The notes: a model not told the origin generated them from the sequence alone. A stretch of 64,000 nt of DNA from Scopulibacillus_A cellulosilyticus (GCF_042665295.1 NZ_JBHTCO010000005.1:248001-312000), one strand, 5' to 3'; numbered from the stretch's first letter, positions 8,075 through 17,228 are shown. Numbers and translations: made by a program.

Positions 8075-9244
8075 ATGGAATTCACTTTAACAGAAGAGCA
8101 AAAAATGGTTCAAAGAACGATCCGGAATTTTGTAAAAAACGAACTCATGCCATATGAGCAGCAAGTCTTGCGAAATGAACGGGAAGGAAGGCCGGGAATG
8201 ACCCGGGAAGAGATTAAAGATTTGCAAATGAAGGCTAAAGAACTTGGCTTTTGGGGTATTAATACGCCTGAAGAATATGGCGGCGCGGACCTGGGGCCTG
8301 TGATGACGGCACTTATTCAAATGGAACTGGGACGCACGTTTGTACCTTTCAGTTTCGGCGGTTCTGCAGATAACATTCTTTATTACTGTAATGAGGAACA
8401 AAAAGAGAAATATTTATTGCCTGTCATTAACGGTGACAGGAGATCGTGCTTTGCCTTAACAGAACCAACAGCGGGCTCAGACGCTGCAAATATTCGTATG
8501 CCGGCCGTCAAAGACGGAAACCACTGGGTTTTAAACGGTGAGAAAATTTTTATTACAAACGGCAATGAAGCGGATTTTGCCATGGTGTTTGCGGTGACAG
8601 ATAAAGAAAAAGGCGCCCGCGGCGGGGTCACATGCTTCCTTGTCGATCGCGATATGGGATGGCGATCTGAATATATTCAAACGATGGGAGAATGGGGACC
8701 GGCTTCGTTAGTTTTTGAAAATGTCCGCGTTCCTGAAGAAAATATTCTCGGGGAACTGGGCGGAGGCTTTAATCTGGGAATGAAATGGATCGGTCAGGGC
8801 CGTTGGATGATTCCCGCCCGCGGTGTAGGCGCTTCGGAACGTCTTTTACAAATGGGGATCGAACAATCGAAATCCCGTGTCACTTTTGGTAAACCGATTT
8901 CCGAACGTCAGGCAATCCAATGGATGATCGCGGATTCTGCAGTAGAAATAGAAGCAACGAAATGGCTGGTTCTTCGTGCTGCATGGCTGGCTGAAAAGGG
9001 CAAAGACAATAGACACATGGCATCAATGGCAAAATTGTACGGTACAAATATGGCTAACAGAGTTGTTGACAGGGTTTTGCAAATTCATGGCGGTATGGGA
9101 TATACAAAAGAATTGCCTATTGAAAGATGGTACCGTGAAATGAGATTGTGGAGAATTTTTGAAGGAACCGATGAGATTCAGCGTTATATTATTGCTCGGA
9201 ACCTGTTAAAAGGACATGTAAAGGTCGGCGAATTAATGGATTAG
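8075..9244 (+). CDS. Acyl-CoA dehydrogenase (second paralogue)
   Basis: FAD acyl-CoA dehydrogenase of 389 residues, clearly a paralogue of the 3967 gene with long identical blocks (GFWGINTPEEYGGA, EYIQTMGEWGPASLVF, ELPIERWYRE). It keeps the catalytic-type Glu363 in FEGTDEIQR. The FAD-binding region is CFALTEPTAGSDAANIR. GGAGGG at 8061 precedes the ATG. Two such enzymes in one cluster may form a hetero-oligomer, as known for steroid-degrading ACADs, or act at different steps. The key difference is Glu versus Asp at position 363. Confidence 0.93.
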   Translation: MEFTLTEEQKMVQRTIRNFVKNELMPYEQQVLRNEREGRPGMTREEIKDLQMKAKELGFWGINTPEEYGGADLGPVMTALIQMELGRTFVPFSFGGSADNILYYCNEEQKEKYLLPVINGDRRSCFALTEPTAGSDAANIRMPAVKDGNHWVLNGEKIFITNGNEADFAMVFAVTDKEKGARGGVTCFLVDRDMGWRSEYIQTMGEWGPASLVFENVRVPEENILGELGGGFNLGMKWIGQGRWMIPARGVGASERLLQMGIEQSKSRVTFGKPISERQAIQWMIADSAVEIEATKWLVLRAAWLAEKGKDNRHMASMAKLYGTNMANRVVDRVLQIHGGMGYTKELPIERWYREMRLWRIFEGTDEIQRYIIARNLLKGHVKVGELMD

Positions 9245-9280
9245 AAAACTTTTATACTTAAGCGGAAGGGATGACATTTA

Positions 9281-10813
9281 GTGTTGCTAACCGATCTTTT
9301 AAAGAAAAATATCGAAACATTCGGTGAATACCCTTTTTTATATTTTGAAAACCATTCATACAGCAATCTGGAAACGTTGACCTATGCTAAGAAAGCTGCT
9401 TGGGGTTTAAGGCATTTAGGCATCAAAAAAGGTGATCGTGTGATTGTTTGTATTCCGAATATGCCGGAAGTGATTTTCTCTTATCAAGCAATAGCACGAA
9501 TCGGTGCCGTTATTGTTCCGGTCATGTATCTGCTTCATGGAAAAGAAATCGGGTATATTGCCGGCCATTCCGAAGCAAAGGCAATTATAACTTCTTCAGA
9601 AATCTTGCCAAAAGTAAAAGTTGGCCTGTCAGAAAGCAAAGTTAAGCCATCTATCATTACGGTCGATCAAGTCCCTGATGAAGATGTTATCGGTTTTTAT
9701 GAATTATTAACTTTGGCTGATGAAAATGAAACTGCGGCAGAATCAGATGAAAACATTGATAAGAATGATACAGCAGTTGTCCTTTATACATCAGGAACAA
9801 CAGGAAAGCCTAAGGGGGTTCGTTTAACACATAAAAATTTATATTCAAATGCAGAGAGTGCCGCTGTAAATAATAAAGATAGAGGAACAACCATTGGCGT
9901 TTTGCCATTAGCTCATGTCTATGGTCTGACAACATCGAATGTATGCTTTCTCACAGGGAGCTCAATTGTCATATTTTCAAAGTTTGATGTTTCAAAAGTA
10001 TTTCAAGCGATTGAAACATATAAAGTTCGCAGCTTTTCCGTTGTACCGGCTATGGTTCATGCCATGTTATCCAGTCCGGATGCCAATTTATATGATTTAT
10101 CAAGTTTAGAAAGGGTTGGTTCGGGATCGGCGCCGATGCCTCTGGCACTCATAAAAGCTTTTAAAGAAAATTTTAATGCTGATGTATTTGAAGGTTATGG
10201 TTTGTCTGAAGCAGCACCGGTTGTTACAACGCATCGTGAAGGTATGCCGCATAAACCCGGATCGGTAGGCGTCCCTATTCCCGGTGTTGACATACGTATT
10301 GTTGATGAAAAAGATCATCAGGTGCCGACAGGTGAAATTGGGGAACTTATTGTTCGTGGAGATAACGTAACACCGGGGTATTTTCAAAATGATGAAGAAA
10401 CGAAAAAAGCATTAAAAGGCGGATGGCTTCATACCGGTGACCTGGCAAGAGTAGATGAAGACGGCTATCTTTACATTGTAGACCGTAAGAAAGATTTAAT
10501 TATCCGCGGCGGTTTTAATATTTATCCGCGCGATCTTGAAGAATTGCTTGTCAGTCACGAATCAGTCTCAGAAGCCGCAGTTATTGGTGTCCCGGATGAC
10601 AGAATGGGAGAAGAAGTATTGGCATATGTTGTGAAAAAGCCTGAGACAACAATAACAGAAGCTGACCTGCTTCAATTTTGCCAGATGCATTTAGCAAAAA
10701 ACAAAACCCCGCGTAAAGTTATCTTTGTTGACGCTTTGCCAAGAAACGGCGTTGGAAAAATATTAAAAACAGAATTAAGGGAATTAGCGCAGAGCGCTGA
10801 TTTATTTTCATAG
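9281..10813 (+). CDS. AMP-forming acyl-CoA ligase
   Basis: ANL-superfamily ligase of 510 residues activating a carboxylic acid to its CoA thioester through an acyl-adenylate. Motifs in order: P-loop YTSGTTGKPKGVRLTH (about 167-182), adenine-binding FEGYGLSEAAP, WLHTGDLA, hinge VDRKKDLIIRGGFNIYP, and the C-terminal catalytic Lys in NGVGKILKTELR. The GTG start follows GGAAGGG by about 10 nt; a TTG one codon later is possible. It probably feeds the two dehydrogenases. The substrate cannot be read from sequence; the lack of extra N-terminal domains fits a medium or long-chain or aryl acid ligase. Confidence 0.92.
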   Translation: MLLTDLLKKNIETFGEYPFLYFENHSYSNLETLTYAKKAAWGLRHLGIKKGDRVIVCIPNMPEVIFSYQAIARIGAVIVPVMYLLHGKEIGYIAGHSEAKAIITSSEILPKVKVGLSESKVKPSIITVDQVPDEDVIGFYELLTLADENETAAESDENIDKNDTAVVLYTSGTTGKPKGVRLTHKNLYSNAESAAVNNKDRGTTIGVLPLAHVYGLTTSNVCFLTGSSIVIFSKFDVSKVFQAIETYKVRSFSVVPAMVHAMLSSPDANLYDLSSLERVGSGSAPMPLALIKAFKENFNADVFEGYGLSEAAPVVTTHREGMPHKPGSVGVPIPGVDIRIVDEKDHQVPTGEIGELIVRGDNVTPGYFQNDEETKKALKGGWLHTGDLARVDEDGYLYIVDRKKDLIIRGGFNIYPRDLEELLVSHESVSEAAVIGVPDDRMGEEVLAYVVKKPETTITEADLLQFCQMHLAKNKTPRKVIFVDALPRNGVGKILKTELRELAQSADLFS

Positions 10814-10864
10814 TTTTACAATGTTGAGATTTGCTTTGGTATGTGAAAAAGAGAGGTGAGACAA

Positions 10865-12010
10865 ATGAAATCAGAACGTACAGCTGCTATTGTCGGTGCC
10901 GCTGAATCAGACCTTGGCGAGACTCCGGGTAAGACTGTCCTTCAGCTTCAAGCACAAGCGGCCAAGGCTGCTCTGGATGATGCAGGATTTGAAAAAGACG
11001 ATGTTGATGCAATTTTTACGGCTGGTAACTGGGCGTGGTCACCTAATTTAATGCTGGCTGAATATCTTGGCATTCAGCCCAAATATACTGACGGAACAAA
11101 TATCGGCGGTTCATCTTTTGAGGCTCATATTTCACACGGCGTTGCAGGTATTCGTGCCGGTTTGTTTGATGTTGCGCTTATTACCTACGGCAGTACACAG
11201 CGGTCTGATCGCTCGCGTTACCGCTCCTTGCCGATCAGTGCGTTAACAGAGCAATACGAAAGATCATTCGGACTGCCGACGCCGGTTGGTGCCTATGCCC
11301 TTGCCGCTATGCGCCATATGCATCAGTACGGAACGACTTCGGAACAGTTGGCTGAAATTGCTGTGGCAACAAGAAAATGGGCTTCAATGAATGAAAAAGC
11401 TTTTAAACGCGAGCCGATCGAAATTGAAGATGTATTAAATTCACGTTGGATTTGTGAACCATTGCATTTATTAGATTGTTGTTTAGTTACTGACGGCGGC
11501 GGGGCCATAGTTCTCGCATCGCCTGAGGCTGCCAAAAATGCCAGAAAACGTCCGGTTTGGATATTAGGACACGGCGAAACGCATACCCACAATACGATCA
11601 CAAACATGCCTGATCTTACCATGACAGGCGCACGTGAGTCTGGCAGACAAGCTTTTGAAATGGCAGGTGTCACTCATAATGATTTAGATGTCGTTGAAAT
11701 TTATGATTCATTTACGATTACCGTCCTATTAACACTTGAGGCTTTAGGTTTTTGTAAGCCCGGAGAAGGCGGTGCTTTTGTCAGCGGTCAGCGTACCGCT
11801 CCAGGCGGATCTTTTCCAATGAATACGAACGGGGGCGGCCTTTCCTATTGCCACCCGGGCATGTACGGTATTTTTTTGTTAATCGAAGCCGTCCGTCAGC
11901 TCCGGCATGAATGCTGCGACCGGCAAGTCAATGATGCGAGATTAGCTTTAGTTAATGGAACGGGCGGGGTTTTATCTTCGACTTCGACTGTTATTTTAGG
12001 GAGGGATTAG
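10865..12010 (+). CDS. Thiolase-fold protein lacking catalytic cysteines (Ltp2/SCPx-like, possible acyl-CoA retro-aldolase)
   Basis: Thiolase-superfamily protein of 381 residues, SCPx subgroup. The usual nucleophile Cys is absent: the region reads NIGGSSFEAH (80-88). The C-terminal CxGxG loop is replaced by NGTGGVLSSTS, while the NGGGLSYCHPGMYG His motif stays. Loss of both cysteines is typical of Ltp2-type lyases, which cleave beta-hydroxyacyl-CoA side chains together with a DUF35 partner; a DUF35 gene begins one base after this stop codon. ATG 10865 was chosen after GAGGTGAG. A true thiolase (CoA-dependent cleavage) is therefore less likely than an aldolase, though that is inferred. Confidence 0.82.
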   Translation: MKSERTAAIVGAAESDLGETPGKTVLQLQAQAAKAALDDAGFEKDDVDAIFTAGNWAWSPNLMLAEYLGIQPKYTDGTNIGGSSFEAHISHGVAGIRAGLFDVALITYGSTQRSDRSRYRSLPISALTEQYERSFGLPTPVGAYALAAMRHMHQYGTTSEQLAEIAVATRKWASMNEKAFKREPIEIEDVLNSRWICEPLHLLDCCLVTDGGGAIVLASPEAAKNARKRPVWILGHGETHTHNTITNMPDLTMTGARESGRQAFEMAGVTHNDLDVVEIYDSFTITVLLTLEALGFCKPGEGGAFVSGQRTAPGGSFPMNTNGGGLSYCHPGMYGIFLLIEAVRQLRHECCDRQVNDARLALVNGTGGVLSSTSTVILGRD

Positions 12011-12011
12011 T

Positions 12012-12410
12012 ATGGAAAATCAAATCCCCAAACCGCTTATAGACGGTGATTCTAAACCCTTTTGGGATGGAATCAATAGACATGAATTATGGATACAGCT
12101 GTGTGAGAGCTGCGGGAAACATATTTTTTATCCGCGTGCCATTTGTCCGCATTGTTTCTCTGAATCTATCAAATGGGTGCAATCTAAAGGGATTGGTAAA
12201 ATATACTCTTATACAGTTGTTCACCGCGCCTTTGGTTCATTCCATAATCAAACGCCTTTTGTGATTGCTATTGTTGAACTGGATGAAGGTGTAAGAATGA
12301 TGACGCGGATTCTTGGTGAAAGATCAAAAGTGCACATAGATGAAACGGTAAAAGTTGTATTTGAACAGGCAGGCGATGAATTAACGTTGCCTTATTTTGA
12401 ATTAATATAG
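12012..12410 (+). CDS. DUF35 zinc-ribbon/OB-fold acyl-CoA-binding protein
   Basis: A 132-residue protein with an N-terminal zinc ribbon (CESCGKHIFYPRAICPHC, two CxxC pairs) and a C-terminal OB fold (IYSYTVVHRAF to ITRILGE region). DUF35 proteins partner thiolase-fold enzymes such as Ltp2, or HMG-CoA-synthase-like proteins, and bind the CoA thioester. It starts one base after the stop of the thiolase-fold gene, which implies translational coupling and a stoichiometric complex. Confidence 0.88.
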   Translation: MENQIPKPLIDGDSKPFWDGINRHELWIQLCESCGKHIFYPRAICPHCFSESIKWVQSKGIGKIYSYTVVHRAFGSFHNQTPFVIAIVELDEGVRMMTRILGERSKVHIDETVKVVFEQAGDELTLPYFELI

Positions 12411-12446
12411 AAAAAATAAGCGGACAGTTATTAAAAAGGGGAATAA

Positions 12447-14612
12447 TTGAGGAGCGTGATTCTAAAAATGCCGTTAGCCCCTGAGCGATTGCGTGAATTC
12501 TTTTGTCCTGACAGTATTGCCTTAATCGGTGCGACTGACCGTTCCAGGTGGTCATTAAATACATTCATGAATCTTAAGAACTCAGGTTTCAACGGACCGG
12601 TTTATTGCATCCATCCTTACAAGGATGTTGTACACGGAGAAAAAGCCTTTCGATCCGTTTTGGAAATCGGTAAGCGGGTTGACTTAGCATTCGTAATGGT
12701 ACCGAAGGATCAAATTCTGAAAGTCTTAAAAGAAGCATGTCAAGTAAACATTCGTAACTTTGTTATTTTAACGTCCGGGTTTAGTGAAACCGGCGAGAAA
12801 GGAGGTGAATTGGAAAAGAAGATATATGAGTTTGCCAACAAGCATGACCAAGTCATTCTAGGACCTAATGGCAATGGTTTTATTCATGTTAGCAAACAAA
12901 TTACTCCTTATGGGCTGCCTCTTCCTCATTCACTATTGTCTGGACCGGTTGGTATTGTTCTTCAAAGCGGTGCATTAGCCAGTTCGTTAGTAACCTTGTC
13001 TGAAGCTCGCCATGTCGGGCTTAGTCTCCTCGTGTCTATGGGAAATGAAACGATGATGTCAACAACTGATGTAATAGAATATTTAATCGAAGATGATGCC
13101 ACTCGTGTGATTGCTCTTTTTCTGGAATCGATTCGTAATCCTGATGAATTTCGCCGCTTGGCGCATAAAGCTTTATCTTGCGGAAAACCAATTATCGCAT
13201 TAAAGATTGGCCGCAGTGAGGAAAGCGCCCGGACTGCTATGGCTCATACCGGGTCGTTAGTGGGAGATGACACCGTAAATGATTCAGCTTTTCGTCAGCT
13301 TGGGGTCATTCGTGTTCACTCGTTAGAAGATTTAATAACAACAGCTGGTATTTTAGGTTATATTGATCACCTGCCCGGCAAACGAATGGGGGTTGTTACG
13401 CCATCGGGAGGTGCATGTGATATCATTTCCGACCGAGCCAAAGATGAAGGGATTGAATTGCCTGCGTTTTCATCTGAAACTGTTAATAAGCTTGAAAAAA
13501 TTGTTCCTGATTTTTCTACTGTCCATAACCCGCTTGACGTCACTGGTTACGTTGTTGTGGATAGAACATTAATGTTAAGAGCCTTAGAAGTTGCATCAGG
13601 TGACCCGGGGTTTGACTTTATCCTATGCCTTTTAGATGTCCCTCGGATAAAGCCCGATAATCCTTTACCTATCTATGAACAATTCCGTCAGGCGGGTGAG
13701 ATTTCGGCCAAGTCGAAAATACCAATTGCTTTTGTCACTAATGCTTGTGTTGATATTGTTTCTTTTGGAAAGGAAGTGGTAAATCAAGCCAAGGTTCATT
13801 TTATTGGCGGGATAGAACATGGCATGAAAGGTCTTGGGAAAGCGCTATGGTGGTACGAAAAGAGAAAAAACTATTTAGAAAGTCAAAGAGCTTCAGTAAC
13901 TCTGCCATTTGTGAACCATTCATATTTTAAAGAAAATTCATCGCTTGTCACATGGTCTGAAAATGAGGCCAGACACTTTTTAGCGGAAAACGATATTCCG
14001 GTAGTCCCCGGCATACTTTGTTCAAGCATTGATAAAGCAGTCGCCGCTGCCCGTCAAATAGGATTTCCTGTTGCGATGAAAATTCAGTCGAGTAATATTG
14101 CCCATAAAAGCGATATAGGGGGTGTTTCATTAGATTTAAAATCAGATAGTGAGGTTGAAGCGGCGTATGTAACGATGGTCGAAAAAATTATGAAAAAGGG
14201 TGACAACCGGTTAGAAGGGGTACTTATTAGTCCAATGCGGAAAAAGGGAATCGAATTATTGGTCGGTATCCTGAAAGATCCTTTGTGGGGACCGGTTCTT
14301 GCTGTCGGATTTGGCGGAGTATTCGTGGAGGTGTTAAAAGATACAAGTTTACGGATATTGCCTGTTGAACGAAGTGAAATAAGAGAGATGCTTCGTGAAT
14401 TGCGCGGCGCTGATTTATTAGAGGGAGTACGGGGACAACCGCCGGTTAATATCGAAAAGATTGTAGATGTTATATATCAATTGACAAAAATAGCAACTGA
14501 TAACTCCGAATATTTGCAGGAATTAGAGGTTAATCCGCTTTGGGCTGACAATTCTAATGTAGAAGCTTTAGATGCTATGGTTGTTTGGCGTCAACCAGCT
14601 AAAATTTTTTAA
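12447..14612 (+). CDS. NDP-forming acyl-CoA synthetase (acetate-CoA ligase, ADP-forming, alpha-beta fusion)
   Basis: A protein of about 720 residues with CoA-binding Rossmann domain (CPDSIALIGATDRS), succinyl-CoA-ligase-like flavodoxin domains and a C-terminal ATP-grasp domain (about 490-720: PVAMKIQSSNIAHKSDIGGV). The phospho-His of the family is in MAHTGSLVGDD. The enzyme interconverts acyl-CoA plus ADP and Pi with acid plus ATP, so it could recover ATP from a released short acyl-CoA. The start is ambiguous: TTG 12447 lies just after AAGGGGA, while ATG 12468 follows GAGGAG by 13 nt. No GNAT domain is fused, unlike Pat proteins. Confidence 0.88.
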   Translation: MRSVILKMPLAPERLREFFCPDSIALIGATDRSRWSLNTFMNLKNSGFNGPVYCIHPYKDVVHGEKAFRSVLEIGKRVDLAFVMVPKDQILKVLKEACQVNIRNFVILTSGFSETGEKGGELEKKIYEFANKHDQVILGPNGNGFIHVSKQITPYGLPLPHSLLSGPVGIVLQSGALASSLVTLSEARHVGLSLLVSMGNETMMSTTDVIEYLIEDDATRVIALFLESIRNPDEFRRLAHKALSCGKPIIALKIGRSEESARTAMAHTGSLVGDDTVNDSAFRQLGVIRVHSLEDLITTAGILGYIDHLPGKRMGVVTPSGGACDIISDRAKDEGIELPAFSSETVNKLEKIVPDFSTVHNPLDVTGYVVVDRTLMLRALEVASGDPGFDFILCLLDVPRIKPDNPLPIYEQFRQAGEISAKSKIPIAFVTNACVDIVSFGKEVVNQAKVHFIGGIEHGMKGLGKALWWYEKRKNYLESQRASVTLPFVNHSYFKENSSLVTWSENEARHFLAENDIPVVPGILCSSIDKAVAAARQIGFPVAMKIQSSNIAHKSDIGGVSLDLKSDSEVEAAYVTMVEKIMKKGDNRLEGVLISPMRKKGIELLVGILKDPLWGPVLAVGFGGVFVEVLKDTSLRILPVERSEIREMLRELRGADLLEGVRGQPPVNIEKIVDVIYQLTKIATDNSEYLQELEVNPLWADNSNVEALDAMVVWRQPAKIF

Positions 14613-14643
14613 TTTAAAAGAGGAAAAGGGAGGTTTTACTAAA

Positions 14644-15987
14644 ATGGCCCGCTCCAACCGCATGTTTTATGAACGTGAATTGACCATTTATCCGATTGGC
14701 GGAAGAAGGATTTGGTTGCTGTTCATTGTCATCCTTGCTAATTTTATTGCGAATTATGAAGCGCAAATTGCCCCTGTTGTACCAATGCTTCTTAAAGATC
14801 TTCGTATAGAGTTAACGCAATATGGCATGATTTCTGCGGTTTCTACGATTGCTGCAGCTTTATCGGCTTTAATATTCGGGCCGATAGCTGATCGTCATGG
14901 CCGGGTAAGGTATCTTGTTCCAAGTCTGTTTTTAACCGCTATATGCGTTTATGGCATGACACTTGTTCATTCAGTATTCGGCTTATTAGCGGTCCGGGTT
15001 CTTCTCGGTTTGGTTGAAGGTATTTCCATTAGTACAACAGCAGGGCTTGTCCGTGACTTTTCACCGCGGATGGGGCGGGCCTTGGCCTATGGTTTTTGGA
15101 CGTTCGGGCCGGTAGGATCAAACTTTTTCGCTAATGGTTTGGCAGGTTGGACGCTTCCAGTACTTCATACATGGCAATCGCAATTTGTTATTCAAGGGAC
15201 GATTGCATTTGTTAGCGCGATTTTAATTTTATTTTTTATTTATGATTTATCACCTAAATTACGTGCGCAAGTCATTACAAATAACCAGCAAGCTGAATCA
15301 ATTAATAAAGCACTCAAAGGTCGAACTGAGGATAATGAAAATCAAAAAATGCGTGAGATTACCCGTATACCGCGAATTTGGACACTGAGTATCGGTATTT
15401 CTTTATTCTTGGTGACTTATTTAACAGTTCAAGCATTTGGTCCTACCATACTTGTTCAGGGCTTTGGCTATGGGCATTCTCAAGCAGCGGAAATTGCCAA
15501 ATATTTTTGGCTGTTAAATTTAGCGACGCTGCTTGTTGCAGGTTGGATTTCTGATCGTCTTAAACTACGTAAAGTTGTATCTTTAACCGGCGCTGTTCTT
15601 TCATTTATTTATATGATATACTTTGCTACGTTGTTTGGACAGGATATCCCAGAAGGGCAAATGATCATTTATACTTCATTGTTAGGCGGCTTAATGGGTA
15701 TTTGCTATGGCCCGTGGATGGCATTGTTCTCGGAAAATGCTGAGGACATTAAAGCTTCATTACAATCCGCCGCATGGGGATTATGGGGATTTGTCATTCG
15801 TGTTATTGCGGTTGTCATTTTAATAATCGCACCAGTTGTTGTAGCCATGCACGGATGGGGAGCATGGATGTGGATTTCGGCAATAAGCGCACTCATTTAT
15901 GTGCCGTTAGTTTTTACAGCAAGGGGTCCTTGGTTCCGACGTACTCAAGTAGAAGAAGAGGTCGTTCCTCCAGATGTAACAACGTAA
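14644..15987 (+). CDS. MFS transporter at the end of the catabolic cluster
   Basis: A 12-segment major facilitator of 447 residues. The loop 2-3 motif GPIADRHGRVRYL and the second-half copy AGWISDRLKLRK are visible, with a hydrophilic central loop around 205-235. The start was set at ATG 14644 behind GGGAGG; an upstream in-frame TTG lies inside the preceding gene. It lies 31 bp after the acyl-CoA synthetase and before a terminator, so it is probably the last gene of the operon and the likely importer of the substrate. Direction and substrate are inference. Confidence 0.87.
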   Translation: MARSNRMFYERELTIYPIGGRRIWLLFIVILANFIANYEAQIAPVVPMLLKDLRIELTQYGMISAVSTIAAALSALIFGPIADRHGRVRYLVPSLFLTAICVYGMTLVHSVFGLLAVRVLLGLVEGISISTTAGLVRDFSPRMGRALAYGFWTFGPVGSNFFANGLAGWTLPVLHTWQSQFVIQGTIAFVSAILILFFIYDLSPKLRAQVITNNQQAESINKALKGRTEDNENQKMREITRIPRIWTLSIGISLFLVTYLTVQAFGPTILVQGFGYGHSQAAEIAKYFWLLNLATLLVAGWISDRLKLRKVVSLTGAVLSFIYMIYFATLFGQDIPEGQMIIYTSLLGGLMGICYGPWMALFSENAEDIKASLQSAAWGLWGFVIRVIAVVILIIAPVVVAMHGWGAWMWISAISALIYVPLVFTARGPWFRRTQVEEEVVPPDVTT

Positions 15988-16008
15988 AGGCTTAAAAATA
16001 CCAGGACG

Positions 16009-16037
16009 GTTGGGGCTCATTTGCTCCAACTGTTTTC
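16009..16037 (+). terminator. Terminator closing the catabolic cluster
   Basis: Stem GTTGGGGC (16009-16016) with GCTCCAAC (16023-16030, one G-U), followed by TGTTTTCTT. Confidence 0.75.
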
Positions 16038-16098
16038 TTAATAATAACAATTGTTTTTATTATATTTATTTATAATATTGAATACATAATACAGAAAA

Positions 16099-16126
16099 AG
16101 TTCGTAAAAAAATAATTTTACGTAAT
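16099..16126. repeat. Palindromic 11-6-11 element just upstream of xerS
   Basis: Perfect inverted arms CGTAAAA (16103-16109) and TTTTACG (16116-16122) are separated by AAATAA, giving the geometry of a Xer target site (11-bp arms, 6-bp centre). The left arm AGTTCGTAAAA matches 8/11 of the Bacillus XerC-type arm. It overlaps a possible xerS -35. It could be a XerS site, an autoregulatory operator, or chance. Confidence 0.4.
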
Positions 16127-16144
16127 TATCTCATATGTTATAAT
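16116..16144 (+). promoter_or_regulatory. Possible xerS promoter
   Basis: A perfect -10 TATAAT lies at 16139-16144, with a weak -35 (TTTTAC 16116 or TTTACG 16117, 16-17 bp spacer) inside the right arm of the palindrome. The transcript would start near 16151, leaving a very short leader. Confidence 0.45.
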
Positions 16145-16160
16145 GCATTTGGTGATAAAA

Positions 16161-17228
16161 ATGACAGCAAACCATCATTATAAAAGGTTAAAAGAGAAGG
16201 TGGGGGAGCTTCCGTGGTATGTAGGGGAGTTCATAGATCAAAAAAAGAGGAAGATGGCGGTCCTAACTTTATTAAACTATTGCCATGATTACATCATCTT
16301 TTTCGATTGGATGATTGCTGAAGGGTTTCATAAAGGTAAACGCCAGGAGATCACTCTTAAAATGCTCGAAAAGCTCACACCTAAGCAGTTAGAAAGTTTT
16401 TTGTCCTATTTAGAACATCAATTAGGCAATACTAAACAAACCGTCAATCGTAAAATTTCATCATTAAAATCATTGTTTCATTATCTGCAAAACATTGCTG
16501 AGACTGAAGAACTTGAACCGTATATTTACCGGAATGTCATGGCTAAAATTGATTTTAATGATATTAAAGAGGATCAGGAAACGGTCGCAAACCGGATTGA
16601 AGGAAAGATACTTCATGGGGATGAGTATGAACAGTTCAGACAATTTATTGCTTCAGATTACGGTGAACGCAATAAAGATAATAAAAAAGTTTATCATTTT
16701 CATTTAAAAAATCGTGAACGGGATACTGCCATTGTTTCTTTAATTCTTGGTTCCGGGCTGCGTTTATCAGAGTTAGCCGGCCTTAATTTAGACGATATTG
16801 ACTATAAAAAACACAGTTTAAGAGTTGTGCGTAAAGGCGGTAAAGAACAATACGTTTACTTTAGTGAGCAAGCAATGATTGATTTAAAGGAATATCTGCA
16901 AATTCGCGAAAGTCGCTATCAACTATCTTCCAAAGAAAAAGCTTTATTTGTTTCTACAGCAATTGGTCCCAAAAAAGCTTCCCGGCGCTTATCTAACCGT
17001 GCCATTGAAAAAATCATTGAAAAATATGCCACAGCTTTTGGTAAACCGGCACTTTCTGTTCATAAATTAAGGCATTCGTTTGCAACGCGGTACCATATGG
17101 AAAATAACGATATACCAAAACTTAAGAAGCATCTCGGACATTCATCAGTACAAACGACTATGCTTTATACCCATATGACAAATACAGAAATGAAAAAAGC
17201 GATTGATAAAATGGATAACCCGAATTAA
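16161..17228 (+). CDS. xerS: Tyrosine recombinase XerS-like
   Basis: Site-specific recombinase of 355 residues. The N-terminal SAM-like domain begins with the XerS-type PWYVGEFIDQKK (about 18-29). Catalytic residues are Arg201 (GSGLRLSEL), Lys in RKGGKEQ, His301-x2-Arg304 (HKLRHSFATR), His327 (HLGHSS) and Tyr336 (TTMLYTH). ATG 16161 follows GGTGAT; an upstream ATG (16143) overlaps the -10. XerS normally acts alone on an atypical dif in streptococci, often linked to its gene. Here a canonical dif lies 2.4 kb downstream of this gene, so XerS may have another target or act redundantly with the housekeeping XerC/D pair, which would be encoded elsewhere. Confidence 0.85.
   Translation: MTANHHYKRLKEKVGELPWYVGEFIDQKKRKMAVLTLLNYCHDYIIFFDWMIAEGFHKGKRQEITLKMLEKLTPKQLESFLSYLEHQLGNTKQTVNRKISSLKSLFHYLQNIAETEELEPYIYRNVMAKIDFNDIKEDQETVANRIEGKILHGDEYEQFRQFIASDYGERNKDNKKVYHFHLKNRERDTAIVSLILGSGLRLSELAGLNLDDIDYKKHSLRVVRKGGKEQYVYFSEQAMIDLKEYLQIRESRYQLSSKEKALFVSTAIGPKKASRRLSNRAIEKIIEKYATAFGKPALSVHKLRHSFATRYHMENNDIPKLKKHLGHSSVQTTMLYTHMTNTEMKKAIDKMDNPN

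Noticed and set aside
16099..16126. Palindrome before xerS as the chromosomal dif
   Set aside because: The site at 19630-19657 matches dif far better and lies at the strand switch. The palindrome is kept only as a possible XerS target or operator.
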